Assembly: GCA_021777225.1 (NCBI GenBank)
Contig: JAJYDQ010000028.1
Coordinates: forward strand, 1-48,912
Direction of reading: 5' to 3'
Source of the DNA: Deltaproteobacteria bacterium
GTDB taxonomy: Bacteria; Desulfobacterota; Desulfomonilia; Desulfomonilales; Desulfomonilaceae
DNA length: 48,912 nucleotides
Shown here: positions 17,443-26,044 of the stretch, piece after piece
Numbering within the stretch: position 1 is the first letter of the stretch
How the letters are laid out: each line of letters opens with the position of its first letter
Translations under genes and position numbers: made by a program
Notes under the pieces: generated by a model
What the model saw: the letters and a program-made list of their open reading frames with translations, nothing else
Database searches by the model: none
What the model was told of the DNA's origin: nothing

Positions 17443-17476
17443 TAAGTGTTCCGAAAAAATATTGGAGGACTTGTAA

Positions 17477-17797
17477 ATGAAAACACTCGCAGTGTTTTTA
17501 TCACTGGCCTTTTTTTGCCTTGCGACTATAGCTTCCGCACAGGCCGCTGGGGCGGCGGCGCAACCCGAACCGGCAAAGAAACCTGTTGTCAATTACAACG
17601 AGAAGTACCAATGCGTCATGGTCTGCAAAGGCGAAAAACCCACGCTCGAGACACTTGAGGACGGACTCGCTTATGCGCTGGACATTCCCTTAGCTTTGCT
17701 AAGCCCAATTACCGCTCCTGTGATGTACCCTATCCTTGACAAGTACGATTCCAGTCCGGACAGGACCTATGCCGGCAGGGCCGCAGGCAGAAGATAG
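17477..17797 (+). CDS. Small exported protein of unknown function
   Basis: The protein has 106 residues. A clear signal peptide (KTLAVFLSLAFFCLATIASA, cleavage after AQA) leads into a short Ala/Pro stretch and a core with two cysteines spaced C-x3-C (YQCVMVCKGE), then a mildly hydrophobic segment (IPLALLSPITAPVMYPILD) and a basic tail. I recognise no family. A good promoter and a GGAGG site 8 nt upstream show it is a real gene. It is monocistronic and convergent with the lipoprotein gene at 17833. Confidence 0.75.
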   Translation: MKTLAVFLSLAFFCLATIASAQAAGAAAQPEPAKKPVVNYNEKYQCVMVCKGEKPTLETLEDGLAYALDIPLALLSPITAPVMYPILDKYDSSPDRTYAGRAAGRR

Positions 17798-17832
17798 CGG
17801 ATTTAAAAGGGCATACCGGAGTTTCATTTCCC

Positions 17833-18381
17833 TCATTTCAGGACGAAGCATTTCTCATCGCCCACTTCTCCTTTGAGATGGAATTCGAGTTGTTTCTGAG
17901 GGACTTCCTTGAGGTGATAGACTATTTCCCATTCCTGAGATTTTTTGTTCCAGGAGTATTGGTCGAGTGAAATCTTCTTGCCCCTCGACACATATGTCAT
18001 CAGGTACCAGCCGCCGTAAAGCTTGGAATAACATATTTTCACATGTTTCACATTTTTGATGTGACTCGCGAAATCCAGGGCGGCCTGGCTTACCTGATCC
18101 TTTTCCATCGGATCAACAACGGACTCGGCAGCGGCTTTTGGGCCTCCACCCGCAGGTGGGTTATATTTGGGGGGGGGTGGGGTCGCAAGCAGCGACTTTA
18201 ACTCTTCCTGGGACGGTTTGTTCGCTGTCTGTTCCTGTTGTTTGGGTTGCTCGGGCGAGGGCGTAGCCTGTTCCTTGGCTGAGGGCTCATTCGGGGCTTT
18301 CGTATTCTTCAGCGCAGATACGCAACCAACAAGGACTGCTGTGAACAAGACCAAAAACAGAAAGCCTCGATAAAACTTCAT
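17833..18381 (-). CDS. Putative lipoprotein with Pro/Gln-rich linker
   Basis: The protein has 182 residues. The N-terminus has a lipoprotein signal with a lipobox-like LVGC (Cys about 20). A linker rich in Pro, Gln, Glu and Lys follows (about 30-80), then a compact C-terminal domain with CYSKLYGGWYLMTY, SWNKKSQEWE and a late Cys (EKCFVLK). The same architecture and Trp/Tyr pattern occur in the lipoprotein at 45281-46120 (W-x-L-x-x-Y, then W-D/N-x5-W-E, then a late Cys), so these are probably distant paralogues of an unnamed family. It would be anchored to a membrane facing the periplasm. Function unknown. Confidence 0.8.
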   Translation of the reverse strand: MKFYRGFLFLVLFTAVLVGCVSALKNTKAPNEPSAKEQATPSPEQPKQQEQTANKPSQEELKSLLATPPPPKYNPPAGGGPKAAAESVVDPMEKDQVSQAALDFASHIKNVKHVKICYSKLYGGWYLMTYVSRGKKISLDQYSWNKKSQEWEIVYHLKEVPQKQLEFHLKGEVGDEKCFVLK

Positions 18382-18420
18382 TCATCCATCCATCAATTAA
18401 TAGTTCAATAAAACAGCGTA

Positions 18421-18449
18421 ATGATAGCATGTTGAACTTACATTTTCAA
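18421..18449 (-). promoter_or_regulatory. Promoter of the 182-residue lipoprotein gene
   Basis: On the minus strand TTGAAA (18444-18449), a 17-nt spacer and TATCAT (18421-18426) lie about 40 nt before the ATG at 18381. It overlaps the last codons of the HIT gene. Confidence 0.6.
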
Positions 18450-18850
18450 CTTTTACTTTGCAATTTGGCAACCAGCTTCCGCCACGCAACTGCCAGGGAA
18501 ATGGCCCCCTTGATAAATTTGGAGCCAATATCCTTACCCGAAACCAGATGAGCGTGGAGGTGAAAGATGACCTGCCCTCCCCCTTTGTTCACATTAATAA
18601 AGAACCTGTAACCTGGTTGCGCTACTCCAATATTTTCAGCGATTTTCTTCGCCACTGTGGCTATATGACTTAATATTGGATCGTTTTCCGGGACATCGTT
18701 AAGCGTAGGGATGTGTTTTCTGGGCACAATGAGAATGTGTATCGGGGCGGCGGGATTAGCGTCTTCGAAAGCCACAACAAGATCATCCTGATACACAATT
18801 TTAGCCGGGACCTTGCCCTCGATTATCTTGCAGAAAATACAGTCAGCCAT
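18446..18850 (-). CDS. HIT-family nucleotide hydrolase (HinT-like)
   Basis: The protein has 134 residues. The histidine triad HLHAH (H97, H99, H101) and a nucleotide-binding core place it in the HIT superfamily, whose HinT branch hydrolyses purine nucleoside phosphoramidates in the cytosol. An N-terminal C-x2-C pair (CIFCKI, C4 and C7) suggests a zinc site as in many HinT proteins. FEDANPAAPIHILIVPRKHI is the classic central strand-helix segment. It is divergent from the transporter gene at 19083. Confidence 0.92.
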   Translation of the reverse strand: MADCIFCKIIEGKVPAKIVYQDDLVVAFEDANPAAPIHILIVPRKHIPTLNDVPENDPILSHIATVAKKIAENIGVAQPGYRFFINVNKGGGQVIFHLHAHLVSGKDIGSKFIKGAISLAVAWRKLVAKLQSKS

Positions 18851-18900
18851 CGGGTCACCTTCTCAAGCAGAATTTTGTATTCTTACGCGAAAATCATTCC

Positions 18901-18937
18901 TGAACCAAATGAAAATTCTCTAACTCAATTTGGTTCA
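18901..18937. promoter_or_regulatory. Inverted repeat between hit and the YeiH-type gene
   Basis: TGAACCAAAT (18901-18910) and ATTTGGTTCA (18928-18937) are perfect 10-bp inverted arms around a 17-bp spacer. Arm centres lie 27 bp apart. TTGGTT at 18930-18935 could be part of a -35 element. The repeat may be an operator pair for divergent control or a hairpin in a leader. Confidence 0.45.
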
Positions 18938-19082
18938 ATTTTAAGTTCGGGAATTGATAAGAAGTTCCAAATTGGCTTTGACGATGATAGTATATTGGAA
19001 CAGCATTCGCACACACAAATTGCAAGAATTCTATTATCGTCACAATTACTTCTTACGATGTACCATTGGAAAAGGAGTGGCT

Positions 19083-20570
19083 ATGTCAGAAGAGGCCCCG
19101 AGTCTGTACCAAAAACAGTCGGTCCTTGAGAGCGAAGATTGGTGGGCCGTTTGGCTGGGTCTATTCATCTTCCTGTTGGGCCTAGGCCCCATCTATGGGA
19201 AGGACCTGCTTGGCTGGGTCGTAACCAACAATGTTTGGATAGAACTCAGCAAATCAATCAAACCTGTCTCCCCCGGATACAGTTCATTATCCGGACTTTC
19301 TTCCATGATTTTGACTTACATTTTTATGCTGGTCCTCACATCAATAGGTGTGATGGCTATGGGCAAAAACGTTAAGAGCTACGCTGTTGCGTTTACGATC
19401 ATCTTCTGGATTGTCATGGCCTGTATGATCGCGGGCAACAACGCGTATATCGCTGCTACCCCCGACAAACAGGCGGCCTTCAAGATACCGTGGTCTTTGA
19501 GTCTCGGAGAGATGGGGTTCGTAGTCGCCATGATTGTTGGGCTTGTCATCGGCAACTTCTTTCCATCCCTGGCCAAGTTTCTGGAAGACGCGGCCAAACC
19601 TGAGTGGTTTATTAAAACAGGTATCGTCATATTGGGCGCAGCGATCGGCATCAAGGCTGTTGGCGCGCTGGGGCTTGCTAGCACAGTCATAATCAGCGGC
19701 ACATGCGCTACAGCCCAGGCCTATTTGATTTACTGGCCGGTTGTCTATTATGTCTCAAGAAAGTATTTCAAATTCACCCCGGAATGGGCGGCCCCTCTTG
19801 CTTCAGGTATTTCAGTTTGCGGAGTTTCAGCCGCCATAGCAACAGGGGCCGCGATCCGCGCGCGTCCAGTTGTGCCGGTAATCTTATCCGCGGTAATCAT
19901 AGTTTTTGTAGCGGTTGAACTACTCTTCCTTCCGTGGTTGGCCCAGGCCTTCCTGTACAGGGAACCCATGGTAGCCGGCGCGTGGATGGGGCTTGTGGTG
20001 AAAAGTGACGGTGGGGCTGTAGCAAGCGGGGCTATAACGGATTCCCTGATAAGCGCCAAGGCGCTAACGGAACTCGGGATCAGGTGGGAGCCAGGATGGA
20101 TGTTGATGGCCGCCACAACAACCAAGGTTTTTATTGATGTATTTATAGGGATCTGGGCATTTGTGCTGGCAATAGTCTGGTCAGTTTATCGTATAGGTCA
20201 ACCTGACGCGGCCAGCGACACCGCGAGAACCAAAGTTTCAGCAGGAGAAATTTGGGACAGATTTCCCAAATTCGTAATAGGCTTTACCCTAACATTCCTT
20301 ATTCTGTTAATAATGGGTTTGGACAATCCTGCCATCGTTAAGGCTGCGGAAAAAGGATCAGGTGACGCAAACGCGTTGAGGACAATCCTTTTTGCCCTCT
20401 GTTTTTTCACAATTGGCATGGTAACCAACGTCAGAAAGTTGTGGGCTGAGGGAATGGGGCGAATAGTGGCAGTCTACGCGGTTTGCCTGTTCGGGTTTAT
20501 TCTCTGGGTAGGTCTGTTAATCTCATGGATTTTTTATCATGGTGTTATGCCTCCAGTGCTGCCGCACTAA
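19083..20570 (+). CDS. YeiH-family (putative sulfate exporter) membrane transporter
   Basis: The protein has 495 residues from the ATG at 19083, which has AAGGAG at good spacing; the open frame upstream has no ribosome site. There are about 10-12 hydrophobic helices. The YeiH/UPF0324 family core is recognisable: VGLVIGNFFP, KTGIVILGAAIGIKAVGALG, SGISVCGVSAAIATGAAI and KFVIGFTLTFLILL. The family is annotated as putative sulfate exporters, with limited experimental support. This copy is longer than the usual 340 or so residues, with extra N-terminal helices (about 25-130) and an insertion. It is followed 31 nt later by a small membrane-protein gene. Confidence 0.88.
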   Translation: MSEEAPSLYQKQSVLESEDWWAVWLGLFIFLLGLGPIYGKDLLGWVVTNNVWIELSKSIKPVSPGYSSLSGLSSMILTYIFMLVLTSIGVMAMGKNVKSYAVAFTIIFWIVMACMIAGNNAYIAATPDKQAAFKIPWSLSLGEMGFVVAMIVGLVIGNFFPSLAKFLEDAAKPEWFIKTGIVILGAAIGIKAVGALGLASTVIISGTCATAQAYLIYWPVVYYVSRKYFKFTPEWAAPLASGISVCGVSAAIATGAAIRARPVVPVILSAVIIVFVAVELLFLPWLAQAFLYREPMVAGAWMGLVVKSDGGAVASGAITDSLISAKALTELGIRWEPGWMLMAATTTKVFIDVFIGIWAFVLAIVWSVYRIGQPDAASDTARTKVSAGEIWDRFPKFVIGFTLTFLILLIMGLDNPAIVKAAEKGSGDANALRTILFALCFFTIGMVTNVRKLWAEGMGRIVAVYAVCLFGFILWVGLLISWIFYHGVMPPVLPH

Positions 20571-20601
20571 TTGATGTTCTCGAGGAAAGGCGTGTGACAA
20601 T

Positions 20602-20775
20602 ATGGCTAATGAAAAAACAAACTCAGTCAAAACTTCAGAGAGTTCCGGAGCAATGGCGACTGACGAATGGTACGATCTTTTACCAGTTGAAAAGAAGCTG
20701 ATTCTTACCTCGCTGTCCCTGGGGATCGCTTTACTGGTGATATTTGTTTTCGCTTTCGGAGCATTCCACCACTAA
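20602..20775 (+). CDS. 57-residue single-span membrane protein next to the YeiH-type transporter
   Basis: An ATG at 20602, preceded by GAGGAAAGG, opens a 57-residue frame. It has a soluble N-terminal half (EWYDLLPVEKK) and one membrane helix (LILTSLSLGIALLVIFVFAF), ending in FHH. It lies 31 nt after the transporter stop and before a hairpin terminator, so it is the second gene of a two-gene operon. A small partner or stabilising subunit of the transporter is a reasonable guess; I recognise no family. Confidence 0.7.
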   Translation: MANEKTNSVKTSESSGAMATDEWYDLLPVEKKLILTSLSLGIALLVIFVFAFGAFHH

Positions 20776-20797
20776 GCGCTAAATGACGTATTACTCA

Positions 20798-20826
20798 CGG
20801 GGACCTGTCGAAGGGTCCCTGTTTCC
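20798..20826 (+). terminator. Likely terminator after the YeiH-type operon
   Basis: GGGACC (20800-20805) and GGTCCC (20814-20819) form a GC-rich stem with an 8-nt loop, followed by the weak T-rich tract TGTTTCCTT. It sits 22 nt after the small membrane-protein gene. Confidence 0.5.
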
Positions 20827-20870
20827 TTCCAGAAAACCAACCACCACATCTTACTAACAAGAAATTACAG

Positions 20871-20900
20871 TTGCCAATATCAAATTTAAACATGATATTA
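20871..20900 (+). promoter_or_regulatory. Candidate promoter of the second RND operon
   Basis: TTGCCA (20871-20876) with GATATT or ATATTA at 17-18 nt spacing lies about 85 nt before the permease ATG. Moderate match. Confidence 0.4.
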
Positions 20901-20984
20901 TTTGTTGTTCTCTGAAGCCTTCCCCGAGGTGGCGTTTGTAGACTGAGGACAACAAGTTGAACCGATAGAATCAGGATACCGTAT

Positions 20985-23900
20985 ATGTGGATAGTCCGTC
21001 TCGCTCTGCGCCGTCCCTACACTGTCGCAGTCATGTCAATGCTGATACTGGTCATGGGGGCCCTCTCCCTCAGCCGAATGATGGTGGACATTTTCCCCGC
21101 CATTGACATACCGGTTGTCGTGGTGGTCTGGAATTACCCAGGGCTTTCCCCGGAAGACATCGAACGCAGGATCGTCCTCATCAGCGAACGGGCTTATTCC
21201 ACAACCGTCAACGGTATCGAGCGAATCGAGTCCCAGTCAATACCTAGCATAGGTATCCTGAAACTGTATTTTTATCCGGGGACGGAAATAGGAGCTGCAA
21301 TAGCCCAGATCTCGGCGGTATCCAGCACTCTTTTAAGAATAGCCCCACCTGGATTGCAGCCACCAAATATAATTCAATTCAACGCGTCTAACGTCCCGGT
21401 GGCGCAGCTGACCGTATCGAGCCAGACTCTTTCTGAGGAAAAGGTTTATGACTATGGGCTGAATTTCATTAGGGTCCGCTTGTTTACAATCCCTGGACTG
21501 TCAACACCCGCTCCGTTTGGCGGGAAATCGCGTGAAATCAATGTCGATATCGATCCAAACGCCATGGGGGCAAGAGGTTTGTCTCCGTCAGACATCGTAA
21601 ACGCGCTCCTGCAATCAAACGTTATCCTGCCTGCCGGAACAGCGAAAATAGGTAAATTCGAATACAATGTCCTTACTAATTCAAGCCCAAAAAAATTGGA
21701 AGAGTTCAACCGCTTCCCTGTAAAGGTTGTCGGGAACGCTGTCGTTTATTTGGGAGATGTGGCCAAAATTTCGGACAGTTACGCAGAGCAGGTCAACATT
21801 GTCCGAGTGGATGGTAGAAAGGCTACATACCTTGCGATCCTCAAACATGCCGACGCTTCGACACTTGCCGTAGTGAATGCTACAAGGGCAGTGCTTCCGC
21901 TGATTAAGTCAGTCGCTCCCAAAGGGCTGGAACTAAAAATTGATTTCGACCAGTCCGTCTTTGTCCGAACAGCTATTGAGGGAGTAGTTCGAGAGGTTAT
22001 TCTGGCCTCGGTCCTCGTCTCACTGATGATCCTGGTTTTTCTTGGAAGCATCCGCAGTATGATAATCGTGGTGATATCAATTCCGCTTGCCATACTGACA
22101 TCCATAGTAGGCCTTTTTCTCACCGGGCACAGTATCAACATCATGACGCTCGGCGGACTCGCCCTGGCGGTTGGGATGCTGGTTGACGACGCGACAGTGG
22201 AGGTGGAAAATATCCACCGTAACCGTCACATGGGGAAGCCATTGACGGTGGCGATACTCGATGGAGCGCGACAGGTGGCGGTCCCTGCGATTGTGGCCAC
22301 ACTGGCTGTTTGTGTGGTGTTTTTCCCGGTGGTATTGCTCTATGGGCCTGCAAAGTTCCTTTTTACACCGCTCGCATTGGCGGTTGTAATAGCCATGCTT
22401 GCTTCCTATGTGCTTTCCAGGACTCTGGTGCCAACTCTTGCCCGTATGTTGATGACCGGTGAGCGCGACCTGTTGGCAGAACATCACGAGGATGCGGTTG
22501 GCGGTAGCGGTCCTTCGTCTGTCATCCAGAAATTAAACAATTTGAGGGACCGTTCGTTCGACAAGCTCCAATCGGCTTATGGCAACGCTCTGGAAACTTT
22601 CATGCGGCACAGGTTTTTCGTCCTTGTGATAGCCGGACTTGTGATCATTTTAAGCCTTGGCCTAGTCCCAATCATAGGGACTGATTTCTTTCCATCCGTG
22701 GACGCAGGGCTTATGAAGCTTCATTTTAGAGCCCCACACGGGACTCGAATTGAGGAGACAGACCGCCTTGTATCCAGAGTGGAAAAACGTATCCGTGAAG
22801 TAATCCCCGCAAAGGAATTGAGCACGATCAATGTCATGATCGGTGTGCCTACATCATTTAACCTTGGATTTGTCCAGACAGATAACGTTGGCAGCATGGA
22901 CGCTGATATTCTGATTGCCCTTAAAGAGTCCCACAAACCTACTATCGATTACATTAAAAAGATCAGAGAAGTCCTGTCTCAAGATTTTCCGGACTCGTCT
23001 TTCTATTTCCAGCCTGCGGACATTGTCACTCAGGTGCTTAATTTTGGAGTTCCTTCCCCGATCGACGTTCAGATAGAAGGGCTGGATCTTGAAAAATCTT
23101 ACGAATACGCCAAGAAGATACGCGAGGACATGGCTAAAATCACGGGAGTGGCTGACGTTCACATAAAGCAGGTCCTGGACTATCCGTCTTTACAGGTAGA
23201 TGTTGACCGCACGTTGGCCGCCAAACTCGGGATGACTGAACAGAATGTGGCGAGCAGCATGCTTATTTCGCTATCATCGAGCATTCTTGTCTCCCCCTCT
23301 TTCTATCTTAATCCTTCGAACAACGTAAATTACTTCGTCGCTGTCCGCATCCCTCCATCTGTAATCGATTCAATTGAAAGTCTTAATTCAATACCCATGA
23401 CACCTCCTCTTTCATCGGCAGATTTTGTAACCCCGGGGGGCGTCCCTGCGCCGACCACGATTCCAACGATACCGGCCCAGACGCTGGCCAATGTGGCTAC
23501 GATAACTCACAGGGTCAGTTACGAAAATATTGATCACTATACAGTTCAACGGGTTATCAATGTTGACGCAAATGTGGAAGGAAGGGACCTGGGGTCTGTC
23601 GCCAGTGAAATCCAACAGAAAATTTCAGAATTGGGGAAGCTTCCACCGGGAACTCGCATAGCGCTTCGAGGACAGTTCGAAGTTATGGAGCATTCGTTTA
23701 AAAGTCTTGGAATGGGATTGATTCTTGCCATATTGTTTGTATATCTCCTGATGGTTGTCCTTTTTCAATCATGGCTGGATCCTTTTATCATAATTATGGC
23801 CATACCAGGGGCCCTGGTCGGGATATTGTGGATGCTCGCATTAACGGGAACAACAATTAACGTGGAGTCATTGATGGGTTCTATTATGGCGGTAGGTGTG

Positions 23901-24260
23901 GCCACAGCCAATTCGATCCTGTTGGTCAGTTTCGCTAACGATTTCCGGATGGAGAGCGGGGGGTCCCCGACACATGCGGCATTGGAGGCGGGGAAGACAC
24001 GGTTGCGGCCTGTTTTGATGACCGCGCTGGCAATGATTTTGGGTATGCTTCCAATGGCTTTGGCTTTGGGCGAAGCCGGTGAACAGAACGCTCCATTGGG
24101 AAGGGCGGTAATCGGAGGCCTCATTGTGGCGACTGTGGCGACCCTCTTTGTAGTGCCGGTTATCTACTCTCTGCTGCGCAAGGACCTTCCTACCAAAGAT
24201 ATGCTCGAGAAACGGTTCCTCGCTGAAGAACGAGGGGAAATATGGTCAGGTAAAATTTAA
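20985..24260 (+). CDS. RND efflux permease of a permease-first operon
   Basis: The protein has 1091 residues, some 50 longer than AcrB. TM1 is at about 12-30, and the first porter domain includes FPAIDIPVVVVVWNYPG. TM4 carries the intact acidic pair in AVGMLVDDATVEVENIH (D401, D402). In TM10 the AcrB Lys position falls in GVATANSILLV and is Ala or Thr, so the proton path differs from AcrB. The extra length lies partly in the second porter domain, in a Pro/Thr-rich loop (PGGVPAPTTIPTIPAQT). It is an inner-membrane exporter of unknown substrate. Its TAA overlaps the adaptor ATG by one base (TAATG), which indicates coupled translation. Confidence 0.95.
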   Translation: MWIVRLALRRPYTVAVMSMLILVMGALSLSRMMVDIFPAIDIPVVVVVWNYPGLSPEDIERRIVLISERAYSTTVNGIERIESQSIPSIGILKLYFYPGTEIGAAIAQISAVSSTLLRIAPPGLQPPNIIQFNASNVPVAQLTVSSQTLSEEKVYDYGLNFIRVRLFTIPGLSTPAPFGGKSREINVDIDPNAMGARGLSPSDIVNALLQSNVILPAGTAKIGKFEYNVLTNSSPKKLEEFNRFPVKVVGNAVVYLGDVAKISDSYAEQVNIVRVDGRKATYLAILKHADASTLAVVNATRAVLPLIKSVAPKGLELKIDFDQSVFVRTAIEGVVREVILASVLVSLMILVFLGSIRSMIIVVISIPLAILTSIVGLFLTGHSINIMTLGGLALAVGMLVDDATVEVENIHRNRHMGKPLTVAILDGARQVAVPAIVATLAVCVVFFPVVLLYGPAKFLFTPLALAVVIAMLASYVLSRTLVPTLARMLMTGERDLLAEHHEDAVGGSGPSSVIQKLNNLRDRSFDKLQSAYGNALETFMRHRFFVLVIAGLVIILSLGLVPIIGTDFFPSVDAGLMKLHFRAPHGTRIEETDRLVSRVEKRIREVIPAKELSTINVMIGVPTSFNLGFVQTDNVGSMDADILIALKESHKPTIDYIKKIREVLSQDFPDSSFYFQPADIVTQVLNFGVPSPIDVQIEGLDLEKSYEYAKKIREDMAKITGVADVHIKQVLDYPSLQVDVDRTLAAKLGMTEQNVASSMLISLSSSILVSPSFYLNPSNNVNYFVAVRIPPSVIDSIESLNSIPMTPPLSSADFVTPGGVPAPTTIPTIPAQTLANVATITHRVSYENIDHYTVQRVINVDANVEGRDLGSVASEIQQKISELGKLPPGTRIALRGQFEVMEHSFKSLGMGLILAILFVYLLMVVLFQSWLDPFIIIMAIPGALVGILWMLALTGTTINVESLMGSIMAVGVATANSILLVSFANDFRMESGGSPTHAALEAGKTRLRPVLMTALAMILGMLPMALALGEAGEQNAPLGRAVIGGLIVATVATLFVVPVIYSLLRKDLPTKDMLEKRFLAEERGEIWSGKI

Positions 24261-25417
24261 TGGGAAGTTCAGTTCCTAAATCGAACGCAAAGCCGGGCAA
24301 ATTACTCTATATCGGCGGCATTGTGGTTGTACTGGCTGCTCTAATGCTCATTCTCGGCCTCTGGAAAGCTAACAGTGATTATCTGCGAGTTGAGGGCAGC
24401 GAGAGACTGGAAGCCATGAAAGTGGGTTATCCAGTTAGAACTGTGCGCGCTAAATTGGCTTCGACGACGAGATCCATTGCACTCATAGGAGACGCCCGTC
24501 CTTTTACAAGCGTTGTTCTGTATGCCAAGGTCGGTGGTTTTCTGAAAACCATAAATGTAGACAAAGGTGACAGGGTCACCGAAGGGCAAGTCCTGGCAGT
24601 GATTGAGTCCCCTGAGCTGGATCGACAATATGACGCCGCATTGGCGGACGCCAAGGACAAGCAGGCGGACGCCCGACGCGCGCGGGGCCTTTACAAAACT
24701 GGGGCCATGTCTTTGCAGGACGCAGAACGCTTGGAAGCCGTTGCGCAAGTCTCGCAAAACACGGCCGAGTCCCTGAAAGCTCAAAAGGCGTATGAAATAA
24801 TTTCTGCGCCGTTTACCGGGGCCGTTACAGCGAGGTTTGTCGACCCTGGCGCTCTTATACAAAACGCCACCACTACCCAGACTTCGGCTCAGCCTATAGT
24901 TTCGGTGGCCCAAATTGACAAATTGAGAATCTATGTTTACCCGGATCAGAGCGTCGCGAGCCTGATCAGAAATGGAGACGCTGCCCATGTTGCCGATCCC
25001 GCATGGCCGGACGCCAAAGTTAGAGGGACTGTCACGAGAAATAGTAGAGAGCTTGACCCAAAGACCCGCACCCTTCTCGTAGAGATTGACATTGACAATC
25101 ACGAAAACCGTATTCTTGCAGGCAGTTCCGTTCAGGTCATCGTCTGGGTACAAACACCTCAATATGTCGAAGTCCCTGCTGAAGCCCTCTTGATACGGAA
25201 AGAAAAGAATTTTGTGGGTGTCATAACACCAGATAACAAGATCAGTTTTCGCCCAATTACCATTTACTATAGTGATGGCAAGATTTTGAGAATCAGTTCC
25301 GGCGTGAAGGAGGGCGAATTGGTAGCCATTAATCTGAAGAACACCATTTCCGATGGAGACAAGGTCCACCCGATTGAAGAGGGGGCAGTCGAGAAAAATA
25401 ACAAGTCAAACGGCTAA
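24260..25417 (+). CDS. RND periplasmic adaptor, downstream of its permease
   Basis: The protein has 385 residues. An N-terminal membrane anchor (LLYIGGIVVVLAALMLILGL, about 14-33) precedes the adaptor fold. The first lipoyl half is VDKGDRVTEGQVLAVIESPE, then a relatively short alpha-hairpin (about 125-170), the second half (IISAPFTGAVTARFVDPGAL), a beta-barrel and a membrane-proximal domain. It joins the permease at 20985 to a TolC-type channel, which is not encoded here. The order permease-then-adaptor is the reverse of the common one. A long antisense frame across this gene is a shadow. Confidence 0.93.
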   Translation: MGSSVPKSNAKPGKLLYIGGIVVVLAALMLILGLWKANSDYLRVEGSERLEAMKVGYPVRTVRAKLASTTRSIALIGDARPFTSVVLYAKVGGFLKTINVDKGDRVTEGQVLAVIESPELDRQYDAALADAKDKQADARRARGLYKTGAMSLQDAERLEAVAQVSQNTAESLKAQKAYEIISAPFTGAVTARFVDPGALIQNATTTQTSAQPIVSVAQIDKLRIYVYPDQSVASLIRNGDAAHVADPAWPDAKVRGTVTRNSRELDPKTRTLLVEIDIDNHENRILAGSSVQVIVWVQTPQYVEVPAEALLIRKEKNFVGVITPDNKISFRPITIYYSDGKILRISSGVKEGELVAINLKNTISDGDKVHPIEEGAVEKNNKSNG

Positions 25418-25507
25418 ACCACGGAAAACCTTAATTATCAGGAGAGGCCCTGATTGATATGGCGTCTGGGGCCGCGTAACAGCTCCAAGACCATCCCGAC
25501 GGCCTGG

Positions 25508-26044
25508 CTAAAGCCAAAACTCTGGATAACGACGATTCTTTGCGGCATTATTGAAAAGTAACGCCACCAGAAGCATTATTGCAACACCTATAGCAACAGG
25601 AACAACCGCATAAGTGAAACCAAGAGCGTGTACTTTCGGGCCGCCAATTACGGCGTTCAACGCTGTCGCTCCGGCCGGTGGATGGAGAGTACGTGTTAGA
25701 TGCATTACGGCTATGGCTGTAGAAACCGCAAGTGAGGCGGCCAGCGCAGGTTGTGTGATAAAGACTTTACAAAAAGCCACCCCTATGAAAGCCGCCAAAA
25801 GATGACCGCCGACGAGATTTCTGGGTTGGGCCAATGGGCTTTTGGGGGCCCCAAAAAGGAGGACGGCCGAAGCGGCGAATGACGCTATCATCAGCGCGTT
25901 TTCCTGGCTGCCCATGTATACATAGTTCAAGGCCCCTATAGCGGCTATTCCCAGGAAAGAACCCAACCAGGATAAAATTACTTCCAGTTTTGAAACTGGC
26001 GGCGGACTTTGACTCACGCCTTTCATCTTTTCAAAATAGTTCAT
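25508..26044 (-). CDS. HPP-family integral membrane protein
   Basis: The protein has 178 residues and about four or five membrane helices (roughly 25-45, 50-66, 77-95, 100-116, 140-163). The signature TRTLHPPAGATAL, with the His-Pro-Pro at 121-123, defines the HPP family. Some cyanobacterial members are implicated in nitrite transport; here the substrate is open. The ATG overlaps the stop of the CBS-protein gene (ATGA, 26041-26044), so the two are translated together. HPP and CBS domains occur fused in other proteins, which supports a joint function. Confidence 0.9.
   Translation of the reverse strand: MNYFEKMKGVSQSPPPVSKLEVILSWLGSFLGIAAIGALNYVYMGSQENALMIASFAASAVLLFGAPKSPLAQPRNLVGGHLLAAFIGVAFCKVFITQPALAASLAVSTAIAVMHLTRTLHPPAGATALNAVIGGPKVHALGFTYAVVPVAIGVAIMLLVALLFNNAAKNRRYPEFWL

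Noticed and set aside
24341-25369. A 342-codon minus-strand frame.
   Set aside because: It covers the RND adaptor on the opposite strand, has no ribosome site or recognisable domain, and mirrors the codon pattern of the real gene.
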